From NCBI GenBank assembly GCA_949948735.1, contig CATLGV010000005.1, positions 1-64,000 of the forward strand: a DNA stretch of 64,000 bases, read 5' to 3'. Origin of the DNA: an uncultured Lachnospiraceae bacterium. GTDB lineage: Bacteria > Bacillota > Clostridia > Lachnospirales > Lachnospiraceae. Of this stretch, positions 16,220-24,031 are shown piece by piece; the stretch's first letter is position 1; each line of letters starts with the position of its first letter. The notes under the pieces were generated by a model that saw only the letters and a list, made by a program, of their open reading frames with translations, was not told the DNA's origin and ran no database searches. The position numbers were made by a program, and so were the translations under genes.

Positions 16220-16759
16220 ATGATAGAGACAAACAGGCTGATTCTCGATAAGGCAGTGTTTTCCGACTGGAAGGAGATGTATGAAAATGTCTGGTCGCAC
16301 CCGGAAAGCGCGCGGTATATGCGCTGGCGCGTGACGACAAACGAGGAAGACGCCAGGACGAGGATTAAGAAAACGATTGAATTTCAGAAGGAGCATGATA
16401 CCTATCTGGTTTATGAGAAGGAGGGCCGCAGAGCGATTGGCTTTGCCGGCGTAGAGGAAACCGCGCCCGGCGTATATTCGGAGGCGGGCATCTGCCTGGG
16501 CCCGCGTTATGTGAGGAAGGGCTACGGCAGGGAGATTGTGCTGGGCCTTATGCGGTATTGCAGGCAGGAGCTTGGCGCGCGGGAATTTATTTATTCATCA
16601 TGGGAAGAAAATGAGGCCTCCAATGCGCTGGCGGCTTCCCTGGGCTTTCAGCGGTTTTCCTCAGAGGCTGGAATTGACGACAGGGACGGACATGCCTATA
16701 CGATAGTAAAGTACCGTTTAAAGCTGCAGGAAAAAGGGGAGGATACGGATGCACGGTAG
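16220..16759 (+). CDS. GNAT acetyltransferase, RimJ/RimL-like
   Basis: A ~179-residue protein that begins IETNRLILDKAVFSDW, typical of the RimJ/RimL group, with GPRYVRKGYGREIVLGL as the acetyl-CoA loop. An in-frame ATG 12 bases earlier (16208) sits almost on the AAAGGAG ribosome site, so the inner start is preferred. The gene end overlaps the next start by 11 bases. Substrate unknown. Confidence 0.85.
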   Translation: MIETNRLILDKAVFSDWKEMYENVWSHPESARYMRWRVTTNEEDARTRIKKTIEFQKEHDTYLVYEKEGRRAIGFAGVEETAPGVYSEAGICLGPRYVRKGYGREIVLGLMRYCRQELGAREFIYSSWEENEASNALAASLGFQRFSSEAGIDDRDGHAYTIVKYRLKLQEKGEDTDAR

Positions 16760-17456
16760 AAAAGTGTTCGGTTCGATTTCGATAATTGGCGGAGCAGACG
16801 GGCCAACGGCAATATTCCTGGCAGGCGGGGAGGGCTTCAAAACCGCCGTTATCGTCTTTGTACTGCTGGTGCTGCTGCTGGCGGCAGTTCTGATATTGTG
16901 GAAGCCGGGCGTTCGGACAAAGTACCGTTTTATCCGGCTGTCCGCGGGAAATCTGTTGATACACCTGATGGACGGGCTGGTTACGCTGGTCAATACCCCG
17001 GATTTGTCCAGAGAAGGGAATCCGCTGGTGAGCAGACTGGGGCTTGGATGGGGAGCGTTGTTTACCGCCAATCTGATCGGGTTTGTGCTAATTGTCCTGA
17101 TGACGTGGTGCTTTAACCGGTACGAGCATGTCCGGATACCGTCAAAGGGCGTCTTCGACTACTATATGAAGCTGTTTTACGGAGAAGGGTACCGTCCCGT
17201 GTGGTACTGGTGTAAGCTCCCCAAAAACCGGAAGCCGCTGGCGCCCATGGTCAGCTACAGCCTGTATTGGGGGCTGACCGCGGCCGCGCCGGTTTTTGTG
17301 CTTGGCTGGATTTGGGATATGCTGGGCATCCGCATCGGGTGGTGGCATGATAAATGGCTTGCGCTGATTATCGGGATTTTGGTGGCGTACGTATGCATGT
17401 ATAAATGGACGCGGGACGGGTACCGTCTTGGCGCGGCGGATTCGCAGGAGCAGTAG
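16749..17456 (+). CDS. Membrane protein with decarboxylase-beta-like GGADGPT motif
   Basis: A 235-residue integral membrane protein of unknown function. The N-terminus reads SISIIGGADGPTAIFLAG, a near-exact copy of the conserved helix of sodium-pumping decarboxylase beta subunits (OadB/GcdB/MmdB). The rest, with about five membrane helices and a cytoplasmic loop KLPKNRKPL, does not resemble that family. The motif alone is not evidence for a sodium pump. GGGGAGG precedes the ATG. It lies between a GNAT and the second response regulator. Confidence 0.75.
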   Translation: MHGRKVFGSISIIGGADGPTAIFLAGGEGFKTAVIVFVLLVLLLAAVLILWKPGVRTKYRFIRLSAGNLLIHLMDGLVTLVNTPDLSREGNPLVSRLGLGWGALFTANLIGFVLIVLMTWCFNRYEHVRIPSKGVFDYYMKLFYGEGYRPVWYWCKLPKNRKPLAPMVSYSLYWGLTAAAPVFVLGWIWDMLGIRIGWWHDKWLALIIGILVAYVCMYKWTRDGYRLGAADSQEQ

Positions 17457-17503
17457 AAGCGTGTTTTCGCTTATTTTGACAGCGGTGTGGAAGCGAGGGA
17501 GAA

Positions 17504-18196
17504 ATGGAGCACTATATATTGATTGTGGAGGACGACAACGACATCAGCCAGATGCTGCGGGAGCTGCTGGAACAGAACGGTTACAGGGCAGAGCAGGCGT
17601 TTTCGGGTACGGAGGCGGTATTGTATATGGACAGGGAATGTCCGCAGGCCGTGATATTGGATTTGATGCTGCCGGGAATGGACGGGGAAGCGCTGCTTGA
17701 AAAAATCAAAAGGGAGCATCCCGAGACGGCCGTCATCATTTCGTCCGCCAGGGAAGGCGCCAGGACGCGCATCGATTTGCTGCGCGCCGGCGCGGATGAT
17801 TATATTACGAAGCCCTTTGACACGGAAGAGCTGCTGGCGCGCCTGGAAGCGGTGCTGCGGCGCAGCGCTGCCGCAGGAGGCGGTACCCCGTTCCCAGGGG
17901 GGCAGCTGCGGTACAGGGACATCGTGATGGAACCGGACGACTTTCGCGTTACGGTTCTGGGAGAAGAAATCCGGCTGACAAGGCGGGAGTTTTTGATTCT
18001 GGAGCTTTTGATGCGCAATCCCGGAAAGGTATTTACCAAAAGCAATATTTACGAATCGGTGTGGAACGAGGAATTTCTCGGCGAGGATAACGCGGTCAAC
18101 GTTCATATCAGCAACATCCGTCAGAAAATAGCGAAAGCGGGCTGCGCGGAGCCCTGTATCGAGACCGTCTGGGGCATCGGATTTAAGATGAAATAA
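17504..18196 (+). CDS. OmpR-family response regulator, module 2
   Basis: A 230-residue regulator: acidic pocket EDDND, Asp53 in ILDLMLPGMD, Lys in ITKPFD, and winged-helix motifs FTKSNIYESVW, VNVHISNIRQKI and WGIGFKM. Module 2 orders its genes regulator, ATPase, permease, kinase, unlike module 1. It probably acts at the A/T-rich repeat that starts four bases after its stop codon. Confidence 0.93.
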   Translation: MEHYILIVEDDNDISQMLRELLEQNGYRAEQAFSGTEAVLYMDRECPQAVILDLMLPGMDGEALLEKIKREHPETAVIISSAREGARTRIDLLRAGADDYITKPFDTEELLARLEAVLRRSAAAGGGTPFPGGQLRYRDIVMEPDDFRVTVLGEEIRLTRREFLILELLMRNPGKVFTKSNIYESVWNEEFLGEDNAVNVHISNIRQKIAKAGCAEPCIETVWGIGFKMK

Positions 18197-18199
18197 AAC

Positions 18200-18253
18200 T
18201 TTAAGATTTCTTTATACTTTTCCTAAAGTTTCTAAAATGCCGGCTGTTATGAT
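18200..18253 (+). promoter_or_regulatory. Promoter region with A/T repeats for ABC pair 2
   Basis: CTTTAAG, CTTTATA and CCTAAAG occur about every 11-14 bases between 18200 and 18228, followed by TATGAT at 18248. Phased half-sites on one face of the helix upstream of a poor -35 suit an OmpR-type activator. The central TTTCTTTATACTTTTCC matches, in reverse orientation, the site before ABC pair 1. Confidence 0.45.
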
Positions 18254-18314
18254 GAATACATACTCTCAACGGAGGGCAGCGAGGCTGACGTCATAGCGGA
18301 AATGGAGGATAAGG

Positions 18315-19241
18315 ATGGAGTATGTATTAAGAACGGAAAACGTCTCAAAGGTATACGGAAGTCACAAAGCAGTAAACCGTGTCTGCATGCATGTGGAAAA
18401 GGGCGCGATCTATGGGTTTATCGGCCAAAACGGCGCCGGAAAGACAACGTTTATGCGGATGGCGGCGGGACTTGCGGCGCCGTCGGAGGGCAGTATCTGG
18501 CTGTTTGAATCCGAGGATCTGGAGAAGCAGCGCGTTCGAATCGGAGGACTGATCGAAAGTCCCGGCGCATTTGCGTCCATGACGGCGGCGGAGAATCTGG
18601 AGCTGCTGCGGCGGCAGTACGGCATTACCGATAAAAATATCGTAAAGGAGCTGCTGGCGCTGGCAGGACTCTCTGAGACCGGCAAAAAGAAAATAAAGAA
18701 CTTTTCCATGGGGATGAAACAGCGGCTGGGCATAGCGGCGGCACTGCTGCGAAGTCCTGATTTCCTGATACTGGACGAACCGATTAACGGCCTGGATCCG
18801 CAGGGAATCATTGAGATACGGGAATTGATTTTAAAACTGAACAAAGAAAACGACATTACCATTTTGATTTCAAGCCATATTTTAGGGGAGCTGTCCAAAA
18901 TTGCCACGCATTACGGAATCATACGGGACGGGGCATTGATTGAGGAGTTTGGCGCACAGGAGCTGAACGAGCGGTGCCGCCGGTGCCAGAAGCTTGTGGT
19001 GGACAATGTAGAGCTTGCGGCGAATATTCTGGAAGAGACGCTTCAAATCAGCACATTCGACGTGCCCGGGCAGCACGTGATACGGGTATTTGAGCATCTT
19101 GAGGAGCCGGCAGGAATCAACGCGGCGCTGTTTGCAGGCGGCGTAAGCATAGCGGAGAGCTATCTTGCGGGACAGGATTTGGAAAGCTATTTTATGGAGC
19201 GGCTGGGGGATGTCCCGGCAAAAGGAGGTCAAAATGATTAA
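18315..19241 (+). CDS. ABC transporter ATPase, BcrA-like, module 2
   Basis: A 308-residue ATPase paralogous to the one at 13124: Walker A GQNGAGKTT, signature FSMGMKQRLGIA, Walker B FLILDEPINGLDP, switch ISSHILGE. The C-terminal extension again fits peptide-antibiotic immunity exporters. Its last eight bases overlap the permease gene, implying coupled translation and a fixed subunit ratio. Confidence 0.93.
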   Translation: MEYVLRTENVSKVYGSHKAVNRVCMHVEKGAIYGFIGQNGAGKTTFMRMAAGLAAPSEGSIWLFESEDLEKQRVRIGGLIESPGAFASMTAAENLELLRRQYGITDKNIVKELLALAGLSETGKKKIKNFSMGMKQRLGIAAALLRSPDFLILDEPINGLDPQGIIEIRELILKLNKENDITILISSHILGELSKIATHYGIIRDGALIEEFGAQELNERCRRCQKLVVDNVELAANILEETLQISTFDVPGQHVIRVFEHLEEPAGINAALFAGGVSIAESYLAGQDLESYFMERLGDVPAKGGQND

Positions 19242-20097
19242 TCTGCTCAGAGGGGAACTCTATAAATTACGAAAAAGCAAAGCATTTTTTATATGCTGCA
19301 CAGCGGCCGTCCTTTTGGTGGGACTGGTGTACTGGATGTTGTTTTTGGCGGATGCCGTGCAGAGGGGAGAGGTTGCAAACGGTACCGGCGGCGTGTATGT
19401 AGGCGTAGCGGAGGCCGGCGGCCAGATGCAGGAGGTTTCGGGGCGGTTGCTCGAGGAGATTGGCATCATGGAGGTGCTCCAGCAGATGATTTCGAACAGC
19501 GCTGCCATTATTATGGCTGTCTTTGCGGCGATTTTTGTCATCGGGGAGTATGGCACCGGCGCGGTGAAGAATATTGTTGGAAAAGGCTATGCGCGTGAAA
19601 AGATATTTCTTGCAAAATATATTGCTACGGTGGCGGCGTGCCTGGTAATATTGGCGTTGACGGTTGTATTTACCGTGCTTGCCGGCGGCGTTATCATGTG
19701 GAGTGCGGGGATTAAGCAGGATTGGAGCGGCGCGTTTTTTGCAGATTTGCTGGGGTATTGCGCTATACAGGCGCTGCTGGGGGCGGCGGTTGTCGGCGTG
19801 GTGGCCGCAATCAGCGAGGCCTGCAGAAATATGGCGGCGGGCATTGCAATCGGCATCGGACTTCTATCGGGACTTTCCGCAATCGTTATCAACGGTCTGG
19901 ACTTTCTGATTCGGTGGCTGTTTCCGCAGTCAACGCTTCGAATGGCGGATTACTGGATGCTGAATCTGATGACAGAGTGCCCTTTGCAGGACATTGGCGC
20001 TTCGTTCGCGTTTCGTGCGGCGCTTGTAAGCATAGTCTGGATCGCATTTATGGCAGGAGCAGGCATCCTGCATTTTAAGAAGGCGGATATAAAATAA
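19234..20097 (+). CDS. ABC-2 type permease, module 2
   Basis: The 287-residue permease begins INLLRGELYKLRKSKAFF, the usual pre-helix motif, and has about six membrane helices with a large first extracellular loop. Start at 19234 is set by AAAGGAGG and overlaps the ATPase stop. It should form an exporter with the preceding ATPase, controlled by the module 2 regulator and kinase. Confidence 0.9.
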   Translation: MINLLRGELYKLRKSKAFFICCTAAVLLVGLVYWMLFLADAVQRGEVANGTGGVYVGVAEAGGQMQEVSGRLLEEIGIMEVLQQMISNSAAIIMAVFAAIFVIGEYGTGAVKNIVGKGYAREKIFLAKYIATVAACLVILALTVVFTVLAGGVIMWSAGIKQDWSGAFFADLLGYCAIQALLGAAVVGVVAAISEACRNMAAGIAIGIGLLSGLSAIVINGLDFLIRWLFPQSTLRMADYWMLNLMTECPLQDIGASFAFRAALVSIVWIAFMAGAGILHFKKADIK

Positions 20098-20119
20098 CCG
20101 GCCGGAAACGGAGGCGTCA

Positions 20120-21034
20120 GTGCAGACAGTATATTTCAGTATCAGTGTTATCGGTATTATCGCGGCGGGCATCTTGTCCGCCCGTTTGTGGTGTTACCGC
20201 AGGGAGCTTCGCCATATGCGCAGGGAGCTTGCCCTGATGGCGTCGTGCGGGGATACGAATCACCGCATGACCTCCAGCATCGGCGTGGGAGAGACGGAAG
20301 CGCTGATTGACGCCATCAATGCGCTGACAGCGCAGGGCAGAGGGGAAGTAATGCGCGTGAAAAAGGAAAATGCGGCCTACAGGGAAAGCATCACCAGTAT
20401 TTCACATGACATCCGGACGCCGCTGACATCGGCGAAGGGCTATTTGCAGCTGCTGCAAAATCCGGATATACCAAAGGAGAAGCGCCAGGCATATCTGGCA
20501 GTTGTGGAGCGGCGGCTCGACGACGTAACCGATATGCTCAATCAGCTGTTTGAGTATGCGCGGATTGAGGCGGGCGAGCTGGAGCTGGAATTCGAGGAGT
20601 TTAACGCCGTGAATCTGTTTGCCGAGACGATCTCCATGTTTTACGGGGATTTTTGCGAGCGGTCGTGCGAGCCGGAGATTTTGCTTGCAGAGGAGCCGTG
20701 CAGGATTCGGGCGGACCGGCATGCGTTTGTCCGAATCACGGAGAACCTGATTCGCAACGCGCTGGTGCACGGGACGGGCGGATACCGGCTGTCAGCGCAG
20801 AAGGATGACGGACGGATGTTGATTGGCGTTTCCAACCTGACAGATAGTATCGAGCAGCAGGATATGGACAGAATCTTTGACCGCTTTTACACGACGGACC
20901 GCTCGAGGAGCCGGAAGACGACAGGCCTGGGGCTTGCCATCGTGCAGCGACTGGCCCGGCGGATGGGCGGGGACGCGTCGGCGTTTTTGGACGGGCGGCG
21001 GTTTACGATAGAGGTTCGCTTCCCACTGGCGTGA
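20120..21034 (+). CDS. Sensor histidine kinase, module 2
   Basis: A 304-residue kinase starting at GTG after GGAGG. One N-terminal membrane helix (about 5-24) leads directly into a coiled linker. H-box SISHDIRTPLTSAKGYL (His96), N-box ENLIRNALVHG, G-box TTGLGLAIVQRL. Like the module 1 kinase it has almost no external part, so sensing via the transporter or membrane is likely but unproven. Confidence 0.92.
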   Translation: MQTVYFSISVIGIIAAGILSARLWCYRRELRHMRRELALMASCGDTNHRMTSSIGVGETEALIDAINALTAQGRGEVMRVKKENAAYRESITSISHDIRTPLTSAKGYLQLLQNPDIPKEKRQAYLAVVERRLDDVTDMLNQLFEYARIEAGELELEFEEFNAVNLFAETISMFYGDFCERSCEPEILLAEEPCRIRADRHAFVRITENLIRNALVHGTGGYRLSAQKDDGRMLIGVSNLTDSIEQQDMDRIFDRFYTTDRSRSRKTTGLGLAIVQRLARRMGGDASAFLDGRRFTIEVRFPLA

Positions 21035-21056
21035 GTCTGCCGACAGGAAATAAGGA

Positions 21057-21085
21057 TTGCGCTTTTTGTCGGGATATGCTAGAAT
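21057..21085 (+). promoter_or_regulatory. Sigma-A-type promoter for 21125 gene
   Basis: TTGCGC and TAGAAT with 17-base spacing, 40 bases before the next start codon; it separates this unit from the histidine kinase upstream. Confidence 0.5.
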
Positions 21086-21124
21086 CGGACGAGAAAGTGA
21101 AAACACAGTAGGAGGAGATATGAG

Positions 21125-21754
21125 ATGAAGACTGTTTTTGAGAGCTTTTCCAAAGGGGTTCTGACGGTGCTGGTAATCGGGGCTGTCCTTGCATTCCTTG
21201 CGGCGGGATACGGAATACCGTCCATGAAGCCGGCAAAGGATTTTGATTATCTGCTGGACAATGATCCGAAGGAAGGTATGCACATCAAGGGTAAGGTACT
21301 CTATACCTATGACTGCTTTGCCAGTGAGGAAACCTATACCAAGCGCAGCGACGGTACGCAGAGCATGGCCAAGACCTCGCATTATTACTACGTAATCCCG
21401 ACATACAGCGGCGTAATGGCGCTGGAGGTTCCGGCGGATGCTTACAAGAGCATGGAGAAACTGCTGGATGAGACGATTGATTACATGATGGGCGGCGCGG
21501 AGCCGTCAACCGCGATTCAGGTAGACGGCTGCGTAAAGAAGATGTCCACGGAGATGAAGGATCTGCTGGAGGAATATCTGGAGGAAGCAGGCTACACGCA
21601 GGCGGAGATTGCGGATATGGGGCCGCTGTTGGTTATTAAGCAGCCGGTGTCCATGTCTACGATGCGTACGCTGTTCCTGATCGGTATCGGGCTGATTCTG
21701 ATTGCTGTGATCTGGTTTGTGATAAACTGCGTTCGTCACGGCAAGGAAGTGTAA
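21125..21754 (+). CDS. Membrane protein of unknown function, two terminal helices
   Basis: A 209-residue protein with a membrane helix near each end (VLTVLVIGAVLAFLAAGYG and TLFLIGIGLILIAVIWFVI) and a soluble region of ~135 residues between, predicted extracellular. The central part contains an HYYYVIPTYSGVMALEVP strand and an acidic helix. I do not recognise the family. It is followed by a second membrane-anchored protein and an FlhA-like small protein on the same strand. Confidence 0.65.
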   Translation: MKTVFESFSKGVLTVLVIGAVLAFLAAGYGIPSMKPAKDFDYLLDNDPKEGMHIKGKVLYTYDCFASEETYTKRSDGTQSMAKTSHYYYVIPTYSGVMALEVPADAYKSMEKLLDETIDYMMGGAEPSTAIQVDGCVKKMSTEMKDLLEEYLEEAGYTQAEIADMGPLLVIKQPVSMSTMRTLFLIGIGLILIAVIWFVINCVRHGKEV

Positions 21755-21805
21755 TACGGCGCAGACTGAGGGCGGCATGGATTTACAGTTGAGAGAGGCA
21801 GATAA

Positions 21806-22417
21806 ATGGGGACATTATTGCTGGATATGAAAATCAATCCCGTAGGAGTTGCGGCGGTTGTCGGTGCGATTGCGCTTATCGTGCTGTATGTGCTAGTGAA
21901 GGACCATTTGGACAAGAAAAAGGGCTTTGACAGTGAGGAAAAGAAGATGGTCGGAGAGATTATCCAAAGGCTTGCGCCGGAGGGGGAGACGCTTACCGCC
22001 GTCTATGCGAACTGGGAGGAGTCGGTTTATCAGGTGGGCTCCACGACGACGAAATACTGGTATTATGCAATCGGATTCAATGAGAATGTCCTGTGTGTAG
22101 TACCGCTTATCTTTCACAATGACGATATGAGCTACAAGGATTACTGGTATATTCATAAAGAAGATATCGGATTGTTTAACAGCTCTGCGAAGGCGAACTG
22201 GATCGAGCTTTACGACAGGGAACAGAAGCCGATTTTGAGTCTGATGGTGGAGGAGAGCAATACAAAGCTGGATTCCTACAATCCCGTAAATATCCAGCAG
22301 CCGGAGGAGACAAAGGCGTTTCTTGCATGGCGCGACAGGTGGATGGCCGAGGTTAATGCGGTAAACGGCGTGACGGCGAGCGGTAAGCCTGGCAAGCTGG
22401 CCGGCAGAAAGAGCTAA
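21806..22417 (+). CDS. Membrane-anchored protein of unknown function
   Basis: A 203-residue protein with one N-terminal helix (VAAVVGAIALIVLYVLV) and a cytoplasmic or external soluble domain containing TTTKYWYYAIGFNENVLCVVP. The family is not recognised. It lies 51 bases after the previous membrane protein and probably belongs to the same transcript. A purine-rich site precedes the ATG. Confidence 0.65.
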   Translation: MGTLLLDMKINPVGVAAVVGAIALIVLYVLVKDHLDKKKGFDSEEKKMVGEIIQRLAPEGETLTAVYANWEESVYQVGSTTTKYWYYAIGFNENVLCVVPLIFHNDDMSYKDYWYIHKEDIGLFNSSAKANWIELYDREQKPILSLMVEESNTKLDSYNPVNIQQPEETKAFLAWRDRWMAEVNAVNGVTASGKPGKLAGRKS

Positions 22418-22497
22418 GGCTTGTCCTGCCGACAGAATATGAATGCGTCAGCAGGCTGAGGCTTCCGTCTGAAATAAAGAAAAGAAAGGGCATGAAT

Positions 22498-22800
22498 ATG
22501 GTCGAAAGTATCGAATTGCTGTTCGGAACAGAGCTGGTACCCGTATTTGCCGGAAATGATGTGTACTGCAGGATTATCGCGGACATACGGGAGGGCTATC
22601 GAAAGCAGGGGGCGGTTCTGCCCATCGTTCATCTCAGAGACGAGAGGAGCCTGTCTGCCCGGCAGTATCAGGTGGTAATAAACGGGGAGATTGCCGCGGA
22701 TGAAACCATTCATCAGATTACGGAAGGGACAATGATCGAAATGCTCACCAGACTGAGCGACGCGTTTTGCGATTACTATAATCGGGAAATGTCTGATTAA
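22498..22800 (+). CDS. Small FlhA-C-like (FHIPEP-related) protein
   Basis: A 100-residue protein whose whole length resembles part of the FlhA cytoplasmic domain: an IELLFGTELVPVF strand, a helix, then VLPIVHLRDERSLSARQYQVVINGE, matching the FlhA pattern P-x-I/V-R/H-I-R-D-N-x-x-L-x-x-x-x-Y. Membrane helices of FlhA are absent and there are no flagellar genes here. It probably works as a stand-alone soluble protein; function unknown. The inner ATG at 22498 has a better spaced ribosome site than 22492. Confidence 0.65.
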   Translation: MVESIELLFGTELVPVFAGNDVYCRIIADIREGYRKQGAVLPIVHLRDERSLSARQYQVVINGEIAADETIHQITEGTMIEMLTRLSDAFCDYYNREMSD

Positions 22801-22816
22801 GATAAGCATTGAAGCG

Positions 22817-22849
22817 AGTGCAGCATATTCGTATGCTGCACTTGTTTAT
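22817..22849 (+). terminator. Intrinsic terminator with TTCG loop
   Basis: AGTGCAGCATA pairs perfectly with TATGCTGCACT around a TTCG tetraloop, followed by TGTTTATG. It ends the 21125-22800 unit. Confidence 0.7.
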
Positions 22850-23026
22850 GCTATAGGAAAGTGCGGCAGCGTAAACCATTTCAGGAAGAATGCTCCGCAT
22901 TCTTCCTGAGTGTGACTCATCGAAAATAAAATCATATAAATTTTCTCCAAAACAGGGCAAATGATGCAACTTTGATGCATTAACCCTGTACAATGGAATA
23001 AAAAGAGGGAAGGGAGAAAATTGAAG

Positions 23027-24031
23027 ATGGAAACACAAGAGGAAATCCTGTATAAGGCGGATACGGGAATACAGGCAGTGTCTGATCAGGGCGGCGCCAA
23101 CGGGGAAGACCGGGCAAAACGGGGAAAGAAACGGGCACTTCTGGCGGGAATCGTCCTTTTGACAGCGCTGGCGGCTGTCATCCTTGTCCTTGTACGGACC
23201 TTGTCCAAGCCGCGCGCGCCAAAGGGCGTGGAGACCTATACAGTACAGAATGAACAGTATTATGTGGAGTATTCGGAGCAGTATGACTACTGGGATGTGA
23301 TCACGGTGGAGTATCCCCGGATAGAGGGGATTGACGCGGCGGTACAGGAGCAGATCAATCCGCTTTTGTATGATACGGCGATGGACAGGGTCAACTACTG
23401 GCATCTGGAGCCCTCCGATGAGGTTGCGGATTTTCAGAAGGAGTATTTCAGCATCTTCAGCAGCGACGTATCCTGTGCGGTGACTTATCACAGCCAGTAT
23501 CTGCTGAGCGTGGCTTACGACGAGTGCTATGCGCCGGGTAATCCCATCTGGTACGTCAACAAGACGCAGCGGGCATTGACGGTGGATTTACTGACAGGAG
23601 AGGCCTATGCGCTGACGGATATTTTTGAGGTTGACAAGGATTTTGTCACGATGTGGGATCGGGCGGTGTCCGATACGCTGGGACTGGCATATGCGGACGA
23701 AGAGATGCTGGATGTACTGCTGGACTGCTTCTGGCAGCGCAATGAGGAAATCAACCGGGAATTCCTGTGCCGTCCCTTTTTCTATCTGACAGAGGATAAG
23801 GCTTTTGTGGTCGGGCTTTCGCTGGATCCGGTTCTGGCGGGCGTTTACACATACGAGCCGGTTGACAGGACCTCTTACGCGGTGCTGCGTCCGGAGGAGT
23901 TGGAGGCATTTAAGAAGGAGAGCGGCTTTTGGGAGAAATATGAGCTGTCAAATCCGGCGGGAGAGGCGCTGCCCTGTGCGGATAAGCAGGAAAATCTCTG
24001 GCTGGGTGAGAGCGGGGGTGTATGGCAGTGA
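23027..24031 (+). CDS. RsiV-like DUF3298-type membrane-anchored protein
   Basis: A 334-residue protein with a short cytoplasmic part, one membrane helix (LLAGIVLLTALAAVILVLV), and a large external region. The external part has the DUF3298/RsiV feel: YPRIEGIDAAVQEQIN, a HSQYLLSVAYD strand, and LTDIFEVDKDF. RsiV homologues bind lysozyme, but there is no ECF sigma gene here, so only the fold is suggested. It overlaps the next gene by ten bases. Start at 23027 follows AGGGAG. Confidence 0.6.
   Translation: METQEEILYKADTGIQAVSDQGGANGEDRAKRGKKRALLAGIVLLTALAAVILVLVRTLSKPRAPKGVETYTVQNEQYYVEYSEQYDYWDVITVEYPRIEGIDAAVQEQINPLLYDTAMDRVNYWHLEPSDEVADFQKEYFSIFSSDVSCAVTYHSQYLLSVAYDECYAPGNPIWYVNKTQRALTVDLLTGEAYALTDIFEVDKDFVTMWDRAVSDTLGLAYADEEMLDVLLDCFWQRNEEINREFLCRPFFYLTEDKAFVVGLSLDPVLAGVYTYEPVDRTSYAVLRPEELEAFKKESGFWEKYELSNPAGEALPCADKQENLWLGESGGVWQ

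Noticed and set aside
16749-16810. Sodium-pumping decarboxylase subunit
   Set aside because: Only the GGADGPT helix matches; length and the rest of the sequence differ, and no alpha, gamma or biotin subunits are nearby.
21125-22800. Flagellar or type III secretion locus suggested by the FlhA-like protein
   Set aside because: No FliP/Q/R, FlhB, FliI or hook genes are present; only one short soluble piece resembles FlhA.
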